Assembly (NCBI GenBank): GCA_022008415.1
Contig: JAIRBC010000022.1
Location: 19,378-83,377 of the forward strand
Direction of reading: 5' to 3'
Source: Cerina litoralis
GTDB lineage: Bacteria > Bacteroidota > Bacteroidia > Flavobacteriales > Flavobacteriaceae
Length of the DNA: 64,000 nucleotides
Shown here one piece after another: positions 38,413 to 48,325 of the stretch. Below the pieces are notes generated by a model. That model had not been told where the DNA came from, searched no databases, and was given only the letters and a program-made list of their open reading frames with translations. The translations under genes were made by a program, and so were the position numbers. Every line of letters starts with the position of its first letter. The first letter of the stretch is position 1.

Positions 38413-40263
38413 CTAGGGTGCGGCTTGCCAAATGTTGTTTTCCCAATCCACGTCGGCCATGAGCTGGGAAGGGTCTATGACGATCGCCATGATGTCGTTT
38501 TGAGGTCTATCGATCTTAAATTCGTAAGTAGGGTAGGCCCAGGCCCAGTCTGGCAATACGGTTCTCTTTAAGTTTGGATACGGATTTTCCTTGCCGCCGT
38601 ACATCATCCGCAATGGGGCATAAAAAGTTTCCTGTGTATTATCCTTGTATACAACCAACACATCCACGGGCATTGGCATTAGCCCGATGCGCTCCATGGT
38701 AACTTTTGTGCTATCCCCGGCCGAAATCACTTCTTTAATTCCGTAGTCTATCGTATTGGTTGTTCGGGTCCAATCGTTCAGATACCAGCCCAATTCCATG
38801 CCGGAAACTTTTTCGGCCGTACGCGTGATGTCATTGGGGGTGGGGTGCTTAAACTTAAAATCCCGATAAAACCGATGTAAGGTCCGCATCAATTTATCCT
38901 GTCCTATAACGTAACCCAATTGTGATAAAAAGATGGAACCTTTAACATAGGACTGAGTCGAATAGGTTCTGTTTTCGGCGTACCTATCCGCATGGGTGGT
39001 CATAGGCACTTCTTTTTGGCTGTGAACCAAATTGATATAGGATTGATAGTTTTGCTCAAAGGGGTGGTCGCTAGGCTTTTCTGCCATGCTGTTTTTCGCC
39101 AAAGTAGCGATAAAGGAGGCAAAGCCTTCGTCCATCCAAGGGTGTTCGGATTCGTTCGAAGCCAACAAGTGTTGAAACCAGGCATGGGCCATTTCGTGGG
39201 CCACGGTTCCAAAAAGTCCACCGTATCTGCTGCCACCGGTAATTAGGGTGCACATGGCATATTCCATACCCCCGTCACCGCCTTGAATAATGGAATACTG
39301 TTTCCATGGGTAGGGACCGATATTTTTATTGAAGAAATTTAGAAGATCCGCAGAGGGTTGCTGTACCTTTTTCCAATTCGCGACCACCGTGGAGTCTCCC
39401 TTGTACAAAAAATGTAAGGTGACCCCGCTCGGGGTCTGTAAGGTGTCGTGAATATATTCGGGATCTGCTGCCCAGGTAAAGTCATGGACCATCGGCGCCT
39501 TAAAGTGCCAGGTTCTGGTTTTGCCCTTTTGTTTTTTGACCTTGGTCCCTGGTGTTTCATAACCGAACCCAATTTCATCTGGATTCTGAAGGTAGCCCGT
39601 GCCCCCCAAAACATAGCTTTTGTCCAATGTGATTTTTACGTCAAAATCTCCCCAAACACCGTGGAATTCCCGACCGATATAGGGGTCGGCATGCCAACCT
39701 TCAAAATCGTATTCGGCCAATTTGGGATACCATTGCGACATGGAAAGCGCCACCCCATCGGCATTGTTTCGGCCACTACGACGTATCTGTACCGGTACCT
39801 GGCCATCGAACTCCATATCTAAAGTAACGGTCTGTCCAGGAAGGATAGGTTGGCTAAGGTCTACCTTAAGGATAGTGCCCATTACTTCCGTGGTCACCGC
39901 GTTGCCGTTCTGTTTTAGATCCTTGACCTTTAGATATCCGATCTCCGAAGGCGATAATTTGCTTATCCTATCCTTTACCCTGGAATCTGGATCCGAAATG
40001 GTCCGGGAGCGAACATCCATCTCGCTGCCCGGTTGAAAAGCATTGGGGTATAGATGATAAAATACGGTTCGTAGGGTATCCGGTGAATTATTGGTGTATT
40101 TCAAGGACTGGGTGCCGGTGTATTGGTAGTTCTTTACGTCCATGGAGACGTCCATGTTGTAATCTACGTGTTGTTGCCAATAGCAGCCTCCTTGCTGGGC
40201 CATTGCCGTAAATCCCCACAACAAGGCCCAGAATCCAATAGCTAGTCCAATTTTATTTTGCAT
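38413..40263 (-). CDS. Secreted M1 family zinc metallopeptidase
   Basis: A 616-residue protein with a signal peptide (LAIGFWALLWGFTAMAQ). The gluzincin motif HEMAH is at residues 356-360, with the third zinc ligand glutamate in HPWMDEGFASF, and the preceding GGMEYAMCTL resembles the GAMEN exopeptidase motif. M1 enzymes remove N-terminal residues from peptides. Length and layout match secreted bacterial M1 peptidases. Its start overlaps the end of the S8 protease gene by 11 bases, so the two are probably produced together and could degrade proteins in sequence (endo- then exopeptidase). Confidence 0.93.
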   Translation of the reverse strand: MQNKIGLAIGFWALLWGFTAMAQQGGCYWQQHVDYNMDVSMDVKNYQYTGTQSLKYTNNSPDTLRTVFYHLYPNAFQPGSEMDVRSRTISDPDSRVKDRISKLSPSEIGYLKVKDLKQNGNAVTTEVMGTILKVDLSQPILPGQTVTLDMEFDGQVPVQIRRSGRNNADGVALSMSQWYPKLAEYDFEGWHADPYIGREFHGVWGDFDVKITLDKSYVLGGTGYLQNPDEIGFGYETPGTKVKKQKGKTRTWHFKAPMVHDFTWAADPEYIHDTLQTPSGVTLHFLYKGDSTVVANWKKVQQPSADLLNFFNKNIGPYPWKQYSIIQGGDGGMEYAMCTLITGGSRYGGLFGTVAHEMAHAWFQHLLASNESEHPWMDEGFASFIATLAKNSMAEKPSDHPFEQNYQSYINLVHSQKEVPMTTHADRYAENRTYSTQSYVKGSIFLSQLGYVIGQDKLMRTLHRFYRDFKFKHPTPNDITRTAEKVSGMELGWYLNDWTRTTNTIDYGIKEVISAGDSTKVTMERIGLMPMPVDVLVVYKDNTQETFYAPLRMMYGGKENPYPNLKRTVLPDWAWAYPTYEFKIDRPQNDIMAIVIDPSQLMADVDWENNIWQAAP

Positions 40264-41944
40264 CTAAGTTTAATTTTAATTTTCCATGGGAAACTTGATC
40301 AGCCATAATCAGTGCGTTGTACGCATTGGCAATTCTGCCAGACTTGGAAATCTCCTTCAGAGTTCCCGTATTCGATTCATCTCCGCCCAACACAACGGGG
40401 GTTTTTATCGAAAGACCGGATTGCATTATGATATGCTTTACCTCGGGAGCGGTGAGTTTTGGATATTGTGAACGGATAAGCGCTGCAATACCTGCTACAG
40501 CAGGGGCGGCCATGGAAGTTCCGTTAAAATATTTGTATTTGCTCTCCGGTACGGTAGAATAAATATCCTGTCCCGGGGCAAAAATATCAACATTGATCGC
40601 TCCGTAATTGGAGAAGGAGGTAACCATTTCCGAACCGTAATCCTCGTTGATCGCACCTACGGTAATCACGTTATCGGCAATTTCGGGACCGTTATTTATT
40701 TGATCGTTGGGAAAATTGGCGTTCTTGGGGTCATCCAAGTTAAGCGCGTCGTTGCCAGCGGCATGTACAAATAAAACATCCTTGGAGGCGGCGTATTTTA
40801 TCGCATCGTATACCCATTCTGCATTGGGTGAAAAAGGTTTCCCAAAACTGCCGTTGATGACCTTGGCACCATTGTCTACCGCGTATCGGATACCCAAGGC
40901 TATGTCCTTGTCGTACTCGTCTCCGTTGGGTACGGCACGGATGCTCATGATGGCCACATTGTTGGCCACCCCGTCAATACCGATCCCGTTGTTGCGTTCT
41001 GCAGCTATAATACCGGCCACGTGGGTAGCGTGGGCCTCGTCTTCTACCCTGTTGCTGGGATCACCGTTGCCGTATGGTACGTCATTGATGTCATAAGGGT
41101 TGTCGCCAACGACCTTCCTGCCATCAAAATCGACATTGAAGTGGTACTCCAGTCGTTCCGTATAATAATCGAAACCTTCGGAAAATCGTTCGATATCGGA
41201 ATTTACCTCGTCTTTGATTTCGGCAATGGTAGACCCCGATGCTAGTAATTGGGTAAGGATGTTTACGTATTGCTTGAGCATCGGGTCCTCGGTATCTATG
41301 GTTGCAAGGTCCTGTGCGGTATAGACTTCCTTGTTCAGTTCCGATTTTGCAGCGTCATCGGCATCTTGTATAATTTCCTTGATCTGTTCCGACTGCTCCT
41401 TATTTTGTTTGGTGATTTGTTTGCTTTGTTGGGCTTTTTTAATATCCTTGTCCAGCGTTTCCCGGGCTTTCGCCTGGTAGGCCGCATCCCCGATTTTGAG
41501 CCTCAGTATCCTGGCCGCTTCCATTTGCTCGTTGTACGATTCCCCTAGAAAATTATAGCCGTGGATATCGTCTACATAACCATTTTTGTCATCGTCCTTA
41601 TTGTTGCCTGGAACTTCCTTGGTATTGGTCCACAGTACGTCCTTTAGATCTTCGTGGTCCAAGTCCATACCCGAATCCAGTACCGCTACGATAACTTGCT
41701 TTCCTTTCTTGCCCTTGATGATTTCTGTGTAGGCCTTATCGACGCTCATTCCAGGAATGGTGTCGGCAACCAGGTCCAAGTGGCCCCAATCCTTTTTCTG
41801 GTCCTCGCTTAGCGGCGCGAGCTTTAGTGGAATGTTGTCGATATTTTCAATAGGTGTGGATACCAATGCGGTAGACCCGCAAGCAGCCATGAACAACGAG
41901 GCGGCATATAGCCCTAAAATAGATTTGGAAAATGTAATTTTCAT
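40253..41944 (-). CDS. S8 family (subtilisin-like) serine protease, lipoprotein
   Basis: A 563-residue lipoprotein; the leader GLYAASLFMAAC ends at acylated Cys22. The catalytic triad is D90 (AVLDSGMDLDHEDL), H308 (EAHATHVAGI) and S477 (NGTSMAAPAVAGIAALI). The stretch between D90 and H308 is unusually long: residues 140-290 are charged, contain coiled-coil-like runs (AQQSKQITKQNKEQSEQIKE) and are not typical of subtilisins. It overlaps the downstream M1 peptidase gene by 11 bases. The lipid anchor places it in the periplasm or at the outer membrane. Confidence 0.92.
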   Translation of the reverse strand: MKITFSKSILGLYAASLFMAACGSTALVSTPIENIDNIPLKLAPLSEDQKKDWGHLDLVADTIPGMSVDKAYTEIIKGKKGKQVIVAVLDSGMDLDHEDLKDVLWTNTKEVPGNNKDDDKNGYVDDIHGYNFLGESYNEQMEAARILRLKIGDAAYQAKARETLDKDIKKAQQSKQITKQNKEQSEQIKEIIQDADDAAKSELNKEVYTAQDLATIDTEDPMLKQYVNILTQLLASGSTIAEIKDEVNSDIERFSEGFDYYTERLEYHFNVDFDGRKVVGDNPYDINDVPYGNGDPSNRVEDEAHATHVAGIIAAERNNGIGIDGVANNVAIMSIRAVPNGDEYDKDIALGIRYAVDNGAKVINGSFGKPFSPNAEWVYDAIKYAASKDVLFVHAAGNDALNLDDPKNANFPNDQINNGPEIADNVITVGAINEDYGSEMVTSFSNYGAINVDIFAPGQDIYSTVPESKYKYFNGTSMAAPAVAGIAALIRSQYPKLTAPEVKHIIMQSGLSIKTPVVLGGDESNTGTLKEISKSGRIANAYNALIMADQVSHGKLKLNLDAK

Positions 41945-42099
41945 AGGATTGTATTTGTTTTATTGTGATTGTACTATATGTTGAAATCGAAAAAAAAGAA
42001 CAAGGATCAAAAGTGACTTATTTGCCCGTAATTTTTGACCTTGTTCCCTTAAATTTATAATTTTTCCTATTGCGTATTTCAATATTGATTTCTGAAATT

Positions 42100-42957
42100 T
42101 TAAAACAATGCTTCAAAGGTATATATTTCCTTTAAACGAACGCCTTTTTCGGTCTGTTTAAGAGTACAGATTTCGTTGTGGGCGTCATGTTCCAAAAACA
42201 GGTAAAAATCTTCCGCAACGGCCCTGTCCAAAAACTGTTGTTTTTCATTCATAGTTAACAAGGGCCGGGTGTCATATCCCATGACATAGGGCAGCGGAAT
42301 ATGCCCAACGGTAGGAATGAGGTCGGCCGCAAAGACCACGGTCTTTCCCTTGTACCTTATATGCGGCAACATCTGTTTGTCCGTATGCCCATCTACAAAT
42401 AAAATGCCAAATCCCAATTCTGATGTATCCAAGAAGACGCTGTCGGTATTCGAAATAAATTTTAATCGCCCACTTTCTTGCATCGGCAGCAGGTTTTCGC
42501 TTAAAAAGGAGGCCTTTTCCCTGGGATTGGGTTCCGTAGCCCATTTCCAGTGTGCTTCGTTGGTCCAGAAAACGGCATTTTTAAACGCGGGCTCGTAACC
42601 TGTGCGGTCCTTGTTCCATTGAACACTGCCCCCACAATGATCAAAATGGAGGTGGGTCATAAAAACATCGGTGATATCGTCCCTGTGAAATCCCCATTTT
42701 TTCAAGGACCGGTCCAAGGAATGGTCTCCCCATAGGTAGTAATATCCAAAAAACTTATCGGATTGTTTGTTTCCCATGCCCGTATCGATCAAAATCAATC
42801 GGTCACCCTCCTCGATCAAGAGACAACGGGCAGCGATATCGATCATGTTGTTGGCATCGGCCGGATTGGTCCTGTTCCAAATAGATTTGGGAACCACCCC
42901 GAACATTGAGCCTCCGTCCAACTTAAAATTTCCAGACTCGATAGGATATAATTGCAT
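42100..42957 (-). CDS. MBL-fold metallo-hydrolase
   Basis: From ATG 42957 it has 285 residues and starts MQLYPIESGNFKLDGG; the frame can be extended to 42993, but that adds a hydrophobic stretch not usual in the family. The zinc-binding motif HxHxDH is present as THLHFDHCGG, followed by later ligands in VDGHTDKQM and FLEHDAHNE. The N-terminal SMFGVVPKSIWNR points to the MBL subgroup with quorum-quenching-like lactonases, but the substrate is unknown. It is a single cytosolic gene. Confidence 0.88.
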   Translation of the reverse strand: MQLYPIESGNFKLDGGSMFGVVPKSIWNRTNPADANNMIDIAARCLLIEEGDRLILIDTGMGNKQSDKFFGYYYLWGDHSLDRSLKKWGFHRDDITDVFMTHLHFDHCGGSVQWNKDRTGYEPAFKNAVFWTNEAHWKWATEPNPREKASFLSENLLPMQESGRLKFISNTDSVFLDTSELGFGILFVDGHTDKQMLPHIRYKGKTVVFAADLIPTVGHIPLPYVMGYDTRPLLTMNEKQQFLDRAVAEDFYLFLEHDAHNEICTLKQTEKGVRLKEIYTFEALF

Positions 42958-43147
42958 TGCTGATATAATAAGTTGCAAAATAAACAAACCCAAAAGTATT
43001 TACGGGAAATAGGGTGTATTATTAGTTGTTTTTTAACAATTGTCACCACCCAAAAACCTTTACCGTTAAATTCAGCCAGTTTATTTATAAAACAAACCTT
43101 ATTGCATCATATCAAATAAAAAATGTATTTTTCAAAAAAAATAGCGA

Positions 43148-45010
43148 ATGTTAGAACTTGCCGGAATCGTAATCTTGGGAATAATAGCACAATGGTTTGC
43201 ATGGAGGTTAAAATTACCCGCCATTTTGCCCTTGATTCTGATCGGACTGTTGGTCGGGCCCATTTCTACCTTATTTACGCAAGATGGGAGCAAAGTTATT
43301 GCACCGATATGGAACGGGAGCAAAGGTTTATTTCCAGGCGAAGGGCTCTACTATTTTGTGTCCTTGGCCATCAGTATTATACTCTTTGAAGGCAGCCTTA
43401 CCCTAAAACGCTCGGAAATTGCAAATGTGGGTCCCGTAATTACCAAGTTGATAACTTTGGGTTCTATTGTAACGTTCTTTTGTGCGGGGTTATGTGCCCA
43501 TTTTATTTTTGATCTCAACTGGCAGGTATCCTTTCTTTTTGCCTCGTTGGTCATCGTCACCGGTCCTACGGTGATTACCCCTATCCTGAGGAATATCCCG
43601 TTAAAGAAGGATGTTTCCGCAGTGTTGCGGTGGGAAGGGATATTGATCGACCCCCTGGGGGCATTGGTCGCCGTATTGGTATTCGAGTTTATCAGCGTTG
43701 GGGAAGGTCAGGCCTATACCAAGACCGCCTTGATAGAATTTGGAAAAATTATTCTGTTCGGGCTCGGGCTTGGCTTTATATGTGCCCATGCACTCGCGTT
43801 CATCATAAAGAAAAACTTGGTTCCCCACTATCTCCTAAATGTGGTCTCCCTTTCCATGGTACTCTTGGTATTTGTCTTTGCGGATCTCCTAGCACATGAG
43901 TCGGGCCTGCTGGCGGTAGTGGTCATGGGAATGGTCATGGGCAATACCAAGCTTCCGAACATAAAGGAGCTCTTGTATTTTAAGGAGTCGCTAAGCGTAT
44001 TGTTGATTTCCATCCTATTTATCCTGTTGGCGGCCAATATCAATCTAGAAGACCTGGAACTGATCTACAGTTGGAAGACTTTGCTGCTTTTTGGTATCAT
44101 CGTTTTTATAATCCGTCCCATTGGTGTGTTTCTAAGTACCCATGGTTCCAAACTGGAGCTTAACGAAAAGATTTTTATAAGTTGGGTGGGGCCTAGAGGA
44201 ATCGTTGCGGCTGGTATTGCCTCCCTGTTTGGATCAAAACTCGTTGCCTATGGGGAGCCGGGTGCGGAATACATTACCCCTTTGGTCTTTATGATCGTTT
44301 TGGGAACCGTATTGCTCAATGCGACTACTGCCCGATTTTTTGCCAAATGGGTAGGGGTGTTCTTGGAAAAATCTGAGGGAATTTTAATAATAGGGGCTTC
44401 CAAGGCATCGCGGCTCATTGCCCATTACCTACAAAAAAACAACCGACATGTTGTTTTGATCGACAACAACCAAAACAATATCGCCAAGGCGCAGAAAATA
44501 GGTTTGGAGGCCATAGTGGCCAATATTTATTCCGATTCGTTGACCGACAATTTGGAACTGAGCGATATGGGTTACCTAATGGCCCTTACCGGAAACTCGG
44601 AAATTAACATGTTCGCTATAGACAAATTCAAGAAACAGTTTGGTGAAAATGGCGCGTTTAGACTAGTTACCGGAGACGAAATTAACGACCCGGACAGCAA
44701 TCCTAAGGAGGGACTATTTTCCCATACGGACGATTTTATTAAGCTGACCGAAGCGGTTAGGAAGTATCCGGCGATTCACGAGATTCCCATAAATGACGAA
44801 AAGCATTATGAAGGTCTGATTGAGATAACAAAAGCGGATAACGACATAGTGCCCATTTTCTTGAAGACCTCGGACGGGGACCTCAAGATAATCCCGGCTT
44901 CCAGCCTGGAATTTCACGATATCACAGAAGGATATTATTTGGTGTATCTAGGGAAGAAATTTGATGTGGAGGAAACCACCGAAAAAGAACAGAAATTGCA
45001 GGAAAGTTAG
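43148..45010 (+). CDS. Na+/H+ antiporter (CPA1 type) with C-terminal TrkA-N domain
   Basis: A 620-residue protein. About 12-13 membrane helices (residues 1-405) form a cation:proton antiporter fold, with the motif GPTVITPILRNI and WEGILIDPLGALVAV typical of CPA1/NhaP. A soluble part follows with a Rossmann-like TrkA-N domain (GILIIGASKASRLIAHYLQK, GLEAIVANIYSDSL), suggesting nucleotide control of transport. Such proteins export Na+ or K+ for pH and salt balance, useful in sea water. Single gene. Confidence 0.92.
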   Translation: MLELAGIVILGIIAQWFAWRLKLPAILPLILIGLLVGPISTLFTQDGSKVIAPIWNGSKGLFPGEGLYYFVSLAISIILFEGSLTLKRSEIANVGPVITKLITLGSIVTFFCAGLCAHFIFDLNWQVSFLFASLVIVTGPTVITPILRNIPLKKDVSAVLRWEGILIDPLGALVAVLVFEFISVGEGQAYTKTALIEFGKIILFGLGLGFICAHALAFIIKKNLVPHYLLNVVSLSMVLLVFVFADLLAHESGLLAVVVMGMVMGNTKLPNIKELLYFKESLSVLLISILFILLAANINLEDLELIYSWKTLLLFGIIVFIIRPIGVFLSTHGSKLELNEKIFISWVGPRGIVAAGIASLFGSKLVAYGEPGAEYITPLVFMIVLGTVLLNATTARFFAKWVGVFLEKSEGILIIGASKASRLIAHYLQKNNRHVVLIDNNQNNIAKAQKIGLEAIVANIYSDSLTDNLELSDMGYLMALTGNSEINMFAIDKFKKQFGENGAFRLVTGDEINDPDSNPKEGLFSHTDDFIKLTEAVRKYPAIHEIPINDEKHYEGLIEITKADNDIVPIFLKTSDGDLKIIPASSLEFHDITEGYYLVYLGKKFDVEETTEKEQKLQES

Positions 45011-45096
45011 GGGTTGCGGTTTTGGATATAAGCATCCCGATCATAAAGTTCTAAAAGCTACCTGTTTGGTTTGGAACCGTCCAAGGGGAGAAGACC

Positions 45097-45324
45097 TTAT
45101 AGCGGCATGGTTTTCCATATAGTAACGGAGATATCGTTCTGTAATACGTCGTAATATTCCCCGGCTACCAAACGATAAAAATGTAGCGCAGACTCCCTTT
45201 TTATCTTGTTTTCCAGGAGAACGGTATCTATTTCACCTCCCTCTTGATGCCACGTAAATATGGAGTTCTGTTCCAATTGGACAATGCGGTGCGTGGCGGT
45301 AAATTGGGCAATGTAGGTTGTCAT
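45097..45324 (-). CDS. Small protein of unknown function
   Basis: A 75-residue soluble protein without a signal peptide or membrane segment. It contains AQFTATHRIVQLEQNSIFTW at its start and is fairly rich in aromatic residues. No known domain is recognised. It sits in the gap between the antiporter and GH16 genes, facing the former. Confidence 0.5.
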   Translation of the reverse strand: MTTYIAQFTATHRIVQLEQNSIFTWHQEGGEIDTVLLENKIKRESALHFYRLVAGEYYDVLQNDISVTIWKTMPL

Positions 45325-45464
45325 TGGGTCAATGTTGCTTTAATCTTAATTAAAACTATCATCCCCTGCAAAAATTGCATCAAAAAATGTTAAAAGTAGG
45401 AAAAAACCGAATTGTTGATGTGAAATGCCTAATAATTGAAGTATGCAAATACGGCAATTGTCGC

Positions 45465-46295
45465 TCAAGGTCCCGTACGCTCCTTGTAGACCTTCACCCA
45501 ATCGATGATCATTTGCACCGGTAAATCATTAGAATCTACTTTTCCTACCCATTGTCCGCCCAGCTGCATGTCTATCATGATATAAAAAGGCTGATCAAAG
45601 GGCCATTGCGTGGGATCTACATTTGACAATCTTGGATAGGTAAAGGTTTCTTCCCCATTTAACGTAAATACCAATTTGTCCGGATACCATTCCATTCCAT
45701 AAATGTTGAACTCGCGCGTGTCTGCCTTAGCGGTCGCATAGTGGGGTGGAATGGTGTCCTGTTTTAGTTTTAGGGTATAATAGGAATGCACGGTTTGATA
45801 TATTTTATCTTCGAAGTTTAAGTGCTCCATTAAATCGATTTCGCCATTCCGTGGATAAGCGCCATATTTGGGCTTGTCTGCCAGCATCCACATCGCCGGC
45901 CAAGCACCTTGGGCCTGCTCTAACTGTGCCCTTATCTCAATCTTTCCATATTGATACGAAAACTTGCCCTTGGTGTTTATGCCCCCGGTAAGATAGGGTA
46001 CGGTATCCTTTTTTCGATTCTTATTTTCGATTCCCCTTAAATACAACATCCCGTCTTTTATCCGGATCAGTTCCTTTTTGTCGGACATATAATTTCCCCA
46101 ATCGGCCGAATTTCGCTCGATAACGTTCCACTTGGTCTTATCCAGTTTCTTTTTGGTGAAGTTGTCTTCCCAGATAAGTTCCCAGCTGGGATCCTTACCT
46201 GTGGGATTGGTTGGTACGGGGCTCTGAATTCTCTGGGAAGTTACAGGGTCGGGAGTAAGATAAATTAAAAGAAATAAGATTGAAAGAACTCTCAT
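45465..46295 (-). CDS. Secreted GH16 glycoside hydrolase (beta-glucanase-like)
   Basis: A 276-residue protein with a signal peptide (MRVLSILFLLIYLTPDPVTS) and a GH16 beta-jelly-roll domain. The catalytic motif is GEIDLMEHL, with nucleophile E152, D154 and acid/base E157. Other family blocks are WELIWEDNF, GAWPAMWMLADK and GMEWYPDKLVFTLNGEE. GH16 enzymes cut beta-1,3/1,4-glucans, agars, carrageenans or porphyrans; the exact polymer is not readable from the motif. It lies near no other polysaccharide genes, so it is not part of a visible utilisation locus. Confidence 0.93.
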   Translation of the reverse strand: MRVLSILFLLIYLTPDPVTSQRIQSPVPTNPTGKDPSWELIWEDNFTKKKLDKTKWNVIERNSADWGNYMSDKKELIRIKDGMLYLRGIENKNRKKDTVPYLTGGINTKGKFSYQYGKIEIRAQLEQAQGAWPAMWMLADKPKYGAYPRNGEIDLMEHLNFEDKIYQTVHSYYTLKLKQDTIPPHYATAKADTREFNIYGMEWYPDKLVFTLNGEETFTYPRLSNVDPTQWPFDQPFYIMIDMQLGGQWVGKVDSNDLPVQMIIDWVKVYKERTGP

Positions 46296-46322
46296 TTTTT
46301 GGCATTTTAAGAATTATTGGGC

Positions 46323-48119
46323 CTAATCGTTCAGTTTTAGCACCGCCATAAACGCCTCTTGTGGAATCTGGACGTTACCAACCTGCCGCATGCGTTTCTT
46401 GCCTTTTTTCTGTTTCTCCAAGAGTTTTCTTTTCCGTGAAATATCTCCCCCGTAACATTTGGCGGTAACGTCCTTTCGCAGGGCTTTTATGGTCTCCCTA
46501 GAAATAATTTTGGCACCGATGGCCGCCTGAACGGGAATATCGAACTGCTGTCTGGGGATAAGCTCCCTTAGTTTCTCGCACATTTTTTTTCCGATTATCG
46601 CTGCGTTGTCCGCATGGATCAGTGCGGAAAGGGCATCCACCGGTTGGGAATTTAAAAGTATATCTACCCTGACCAATTTGGAGACCCGCATACCGATAGG
46701 GGAGTAGTCGAAGGAAGCATATCCCTTGGATACGGTTTTTAAGCGATCGTAAAAGTCGAACACGATTTCTGCCAATGGCATGTCAAAGCTGAGTTCCACC
46801 CTATCGGTGGTCAAGTAGGTTTGATTGGTGATTGTCCCCCTTTTATCGATACAAAGCGACATGATATTACCGACAAAATCGGATTTTGTGATAATAGTGG
46901 CCTTAATGTAAGGCTCCTCCACATGGTCCAAGGTAGAGGGGTCCGGTAGGTCGCTCGGATTGTTTACGATTACGGCAGTTTCGGGATTTTTTCTTGTAAA
47001 GGCATGGTAGCTTACGTTGGGTACAGTGGTTATTACGGTCATACCAAATTCCCGTTCCAATCGTTCTTGGATAATTTCCATATGGAGCATACCCAGGAAG
47101 CCACATCGAAATCCAAAACCTAGGGCAGCGCTGCTCTCCGGTGCAAAGACCAACGACGCATCGTTGAGCTGTAATTTTTCCATAGAAGATCGCAGCTCCT
47201 CAAATTCCTCGGTTTCAACAGGATAGATACCCGCAAAGACCATTGGCTTAACGTCTTCAAAACCTCCAATGGGGTTCTTTGTAGGATTTATGGCGTCGGT
47301 AATGGTATCGCCAACCTTTACTTCCCTGGCATCCTTGATCCCTGTAATCAGATAGCCCACATCTCCGGCCTGAATACTCGGTTTGGGATGTTGGGCCAGT
47401 TTTAGGGTACCTACTTCATCGGCAAAATAGGTTTTGCCAGTGGCTACAAATTTTATTTTTTGTCCTTTACTTATCTCTCCGTTTATGACCCTAAAAATGG
47501 TCTCTACTCCCCGGAAAGGATTGTACACCGAATCGAAGACCAGGGCCTGAAGGGGTTCGTCCACGACGCCTTTTGGCGGCGGAATCCTTTCTATGATGGC
47601 TTGTAGTATTTCTGTAATCCCGATTCCCGCCTTGGCACTTGCGGGAATTACGTCCTCAGGCTTACAACCCAAGAGATCGACTATATCATCGGTAACCTCC
47701 TCTGGATTGGCGCTAGGCAAATCTACCTTGTTCAATACGGGTATTATTTCTAAATCGTTTTCCAAGGCCAGATACAGGTTGCTGATGGTCTGGGCCTGAA
47801 TACTCTGGGCGGCATCTACGACTAAGAGAGCCCCTTCACAAGCGGCAATGGATCGGGAAACTTCATAGGAAAAATCGACATGGCCGGGGGTGTCTATCAA
47901 ATTTAGAATAAATTTTTCACCTTGGTACGTATATTCCATTTGAACGGCATGGCTCTTAATGGTGATACCGCGCTCCCGTTCCAAATCCATGGTGTCTAAC
48001 AACTGGTTTTGTTTTTCGCGTTCGGTGACAGACCCGGTAAAGTCCAACAATCGGTCTGCCAAGGTGCTCTTACCGTGGTCTATATGGGCAATAATGCAAA
48101 AATTCCTAATATTCTTCAC
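46323..48119 (-). CDS. lepA: Elongation factor 4 (LepA)
   Basis: A translation GTPase that can move ribosomes back one step and helps ribosome assembly under stress. I take GTG 48119 as the start, giving 598 residues and the conserved N-terminus [22 protein letters not shown]. An in-frame ATG at 48161 would add a 14-residue leader not seen in the family. G motifs are HIDHGKS (G1), [11 protein letters not shown] (G3) and [10 protein letters not shown] (G4). The LepA C-terminal domain with [17 protein letters not shown] residues ([19 protein letters not shown]) is present. It is a single gene next to GH16. Confidence 0.96.
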   Translation of the reverse strand: MKNIRNFCIIAHIDHGKSTLADRLLDFTGSVTEREKQNQLLDTMDLERERGITIKSHAVQMEYTYQGEKFILNLIDTPGHVDFSYEVSRSIAACEGALLVVDAAQSIQAQTISNLYLALENDLEIIPVLNKVDLPSANPEEVTDDIVDLLGCKPEDVIPASAKAGIGITEILQAIIERIPPPKGVVDEPLQALVFDSVYNPFRGVETIFRVINGEISKGQKIKFVATGKTYFADEVGTLKLAQHPKPSIQAGDVGYLITGIKDAREVKVGDTITDAINPTKNPIGGFEDVKPMVFAGIYPVETEEFEELRSSMEKLQLNDASLVFAPESSAALGFGFRCGFLGMLHMEIIQERLEREFGMTVITTVPNVSYHAFTRKNPETAVIVNNPSDLPDPSTLDHVEEPYIKATIITKSDFVGNIMSLCIDKRGTITNQTYLTTDRVELSFDMPLAEIVFDFYDRLKTVSKGYASFDYSPIGMRVSKLVRVDILLNSQPVDALSALIHADNAAIIGKKMCEKLRELIPRQQFDIPVQAAIGAKIISRETIKALRKDVTAKCYGGDISRKRKLLEKQKKGKKRMRQVGNVQIPQEAFMAVLKLND

Positions 48120-48325
48120 TCCTTCATGATTTTTGGGCTTCCCTCGTGTGCCGACCGGCAAATAAAGGAGGGATCACAAGCAAATGCAAATATACTTTAT
48201 TTGAAGTCTATCCAAACATATGCCGATTAGAAATAAAAAATAGAAATTAAAATGATTCTCAATAACGTCCTAGATTACAATTTTTGTAAATAAATGCTTA
48301 GATTTGGAACCCCAACCTATGCTAG

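Noticed and set aside
48120..48161. Upstream ATG of lepA (14 extra codons)
   Set aside because: The extension is absent from the family N-terminus; GTG 48119 gives the usual 598 residues.
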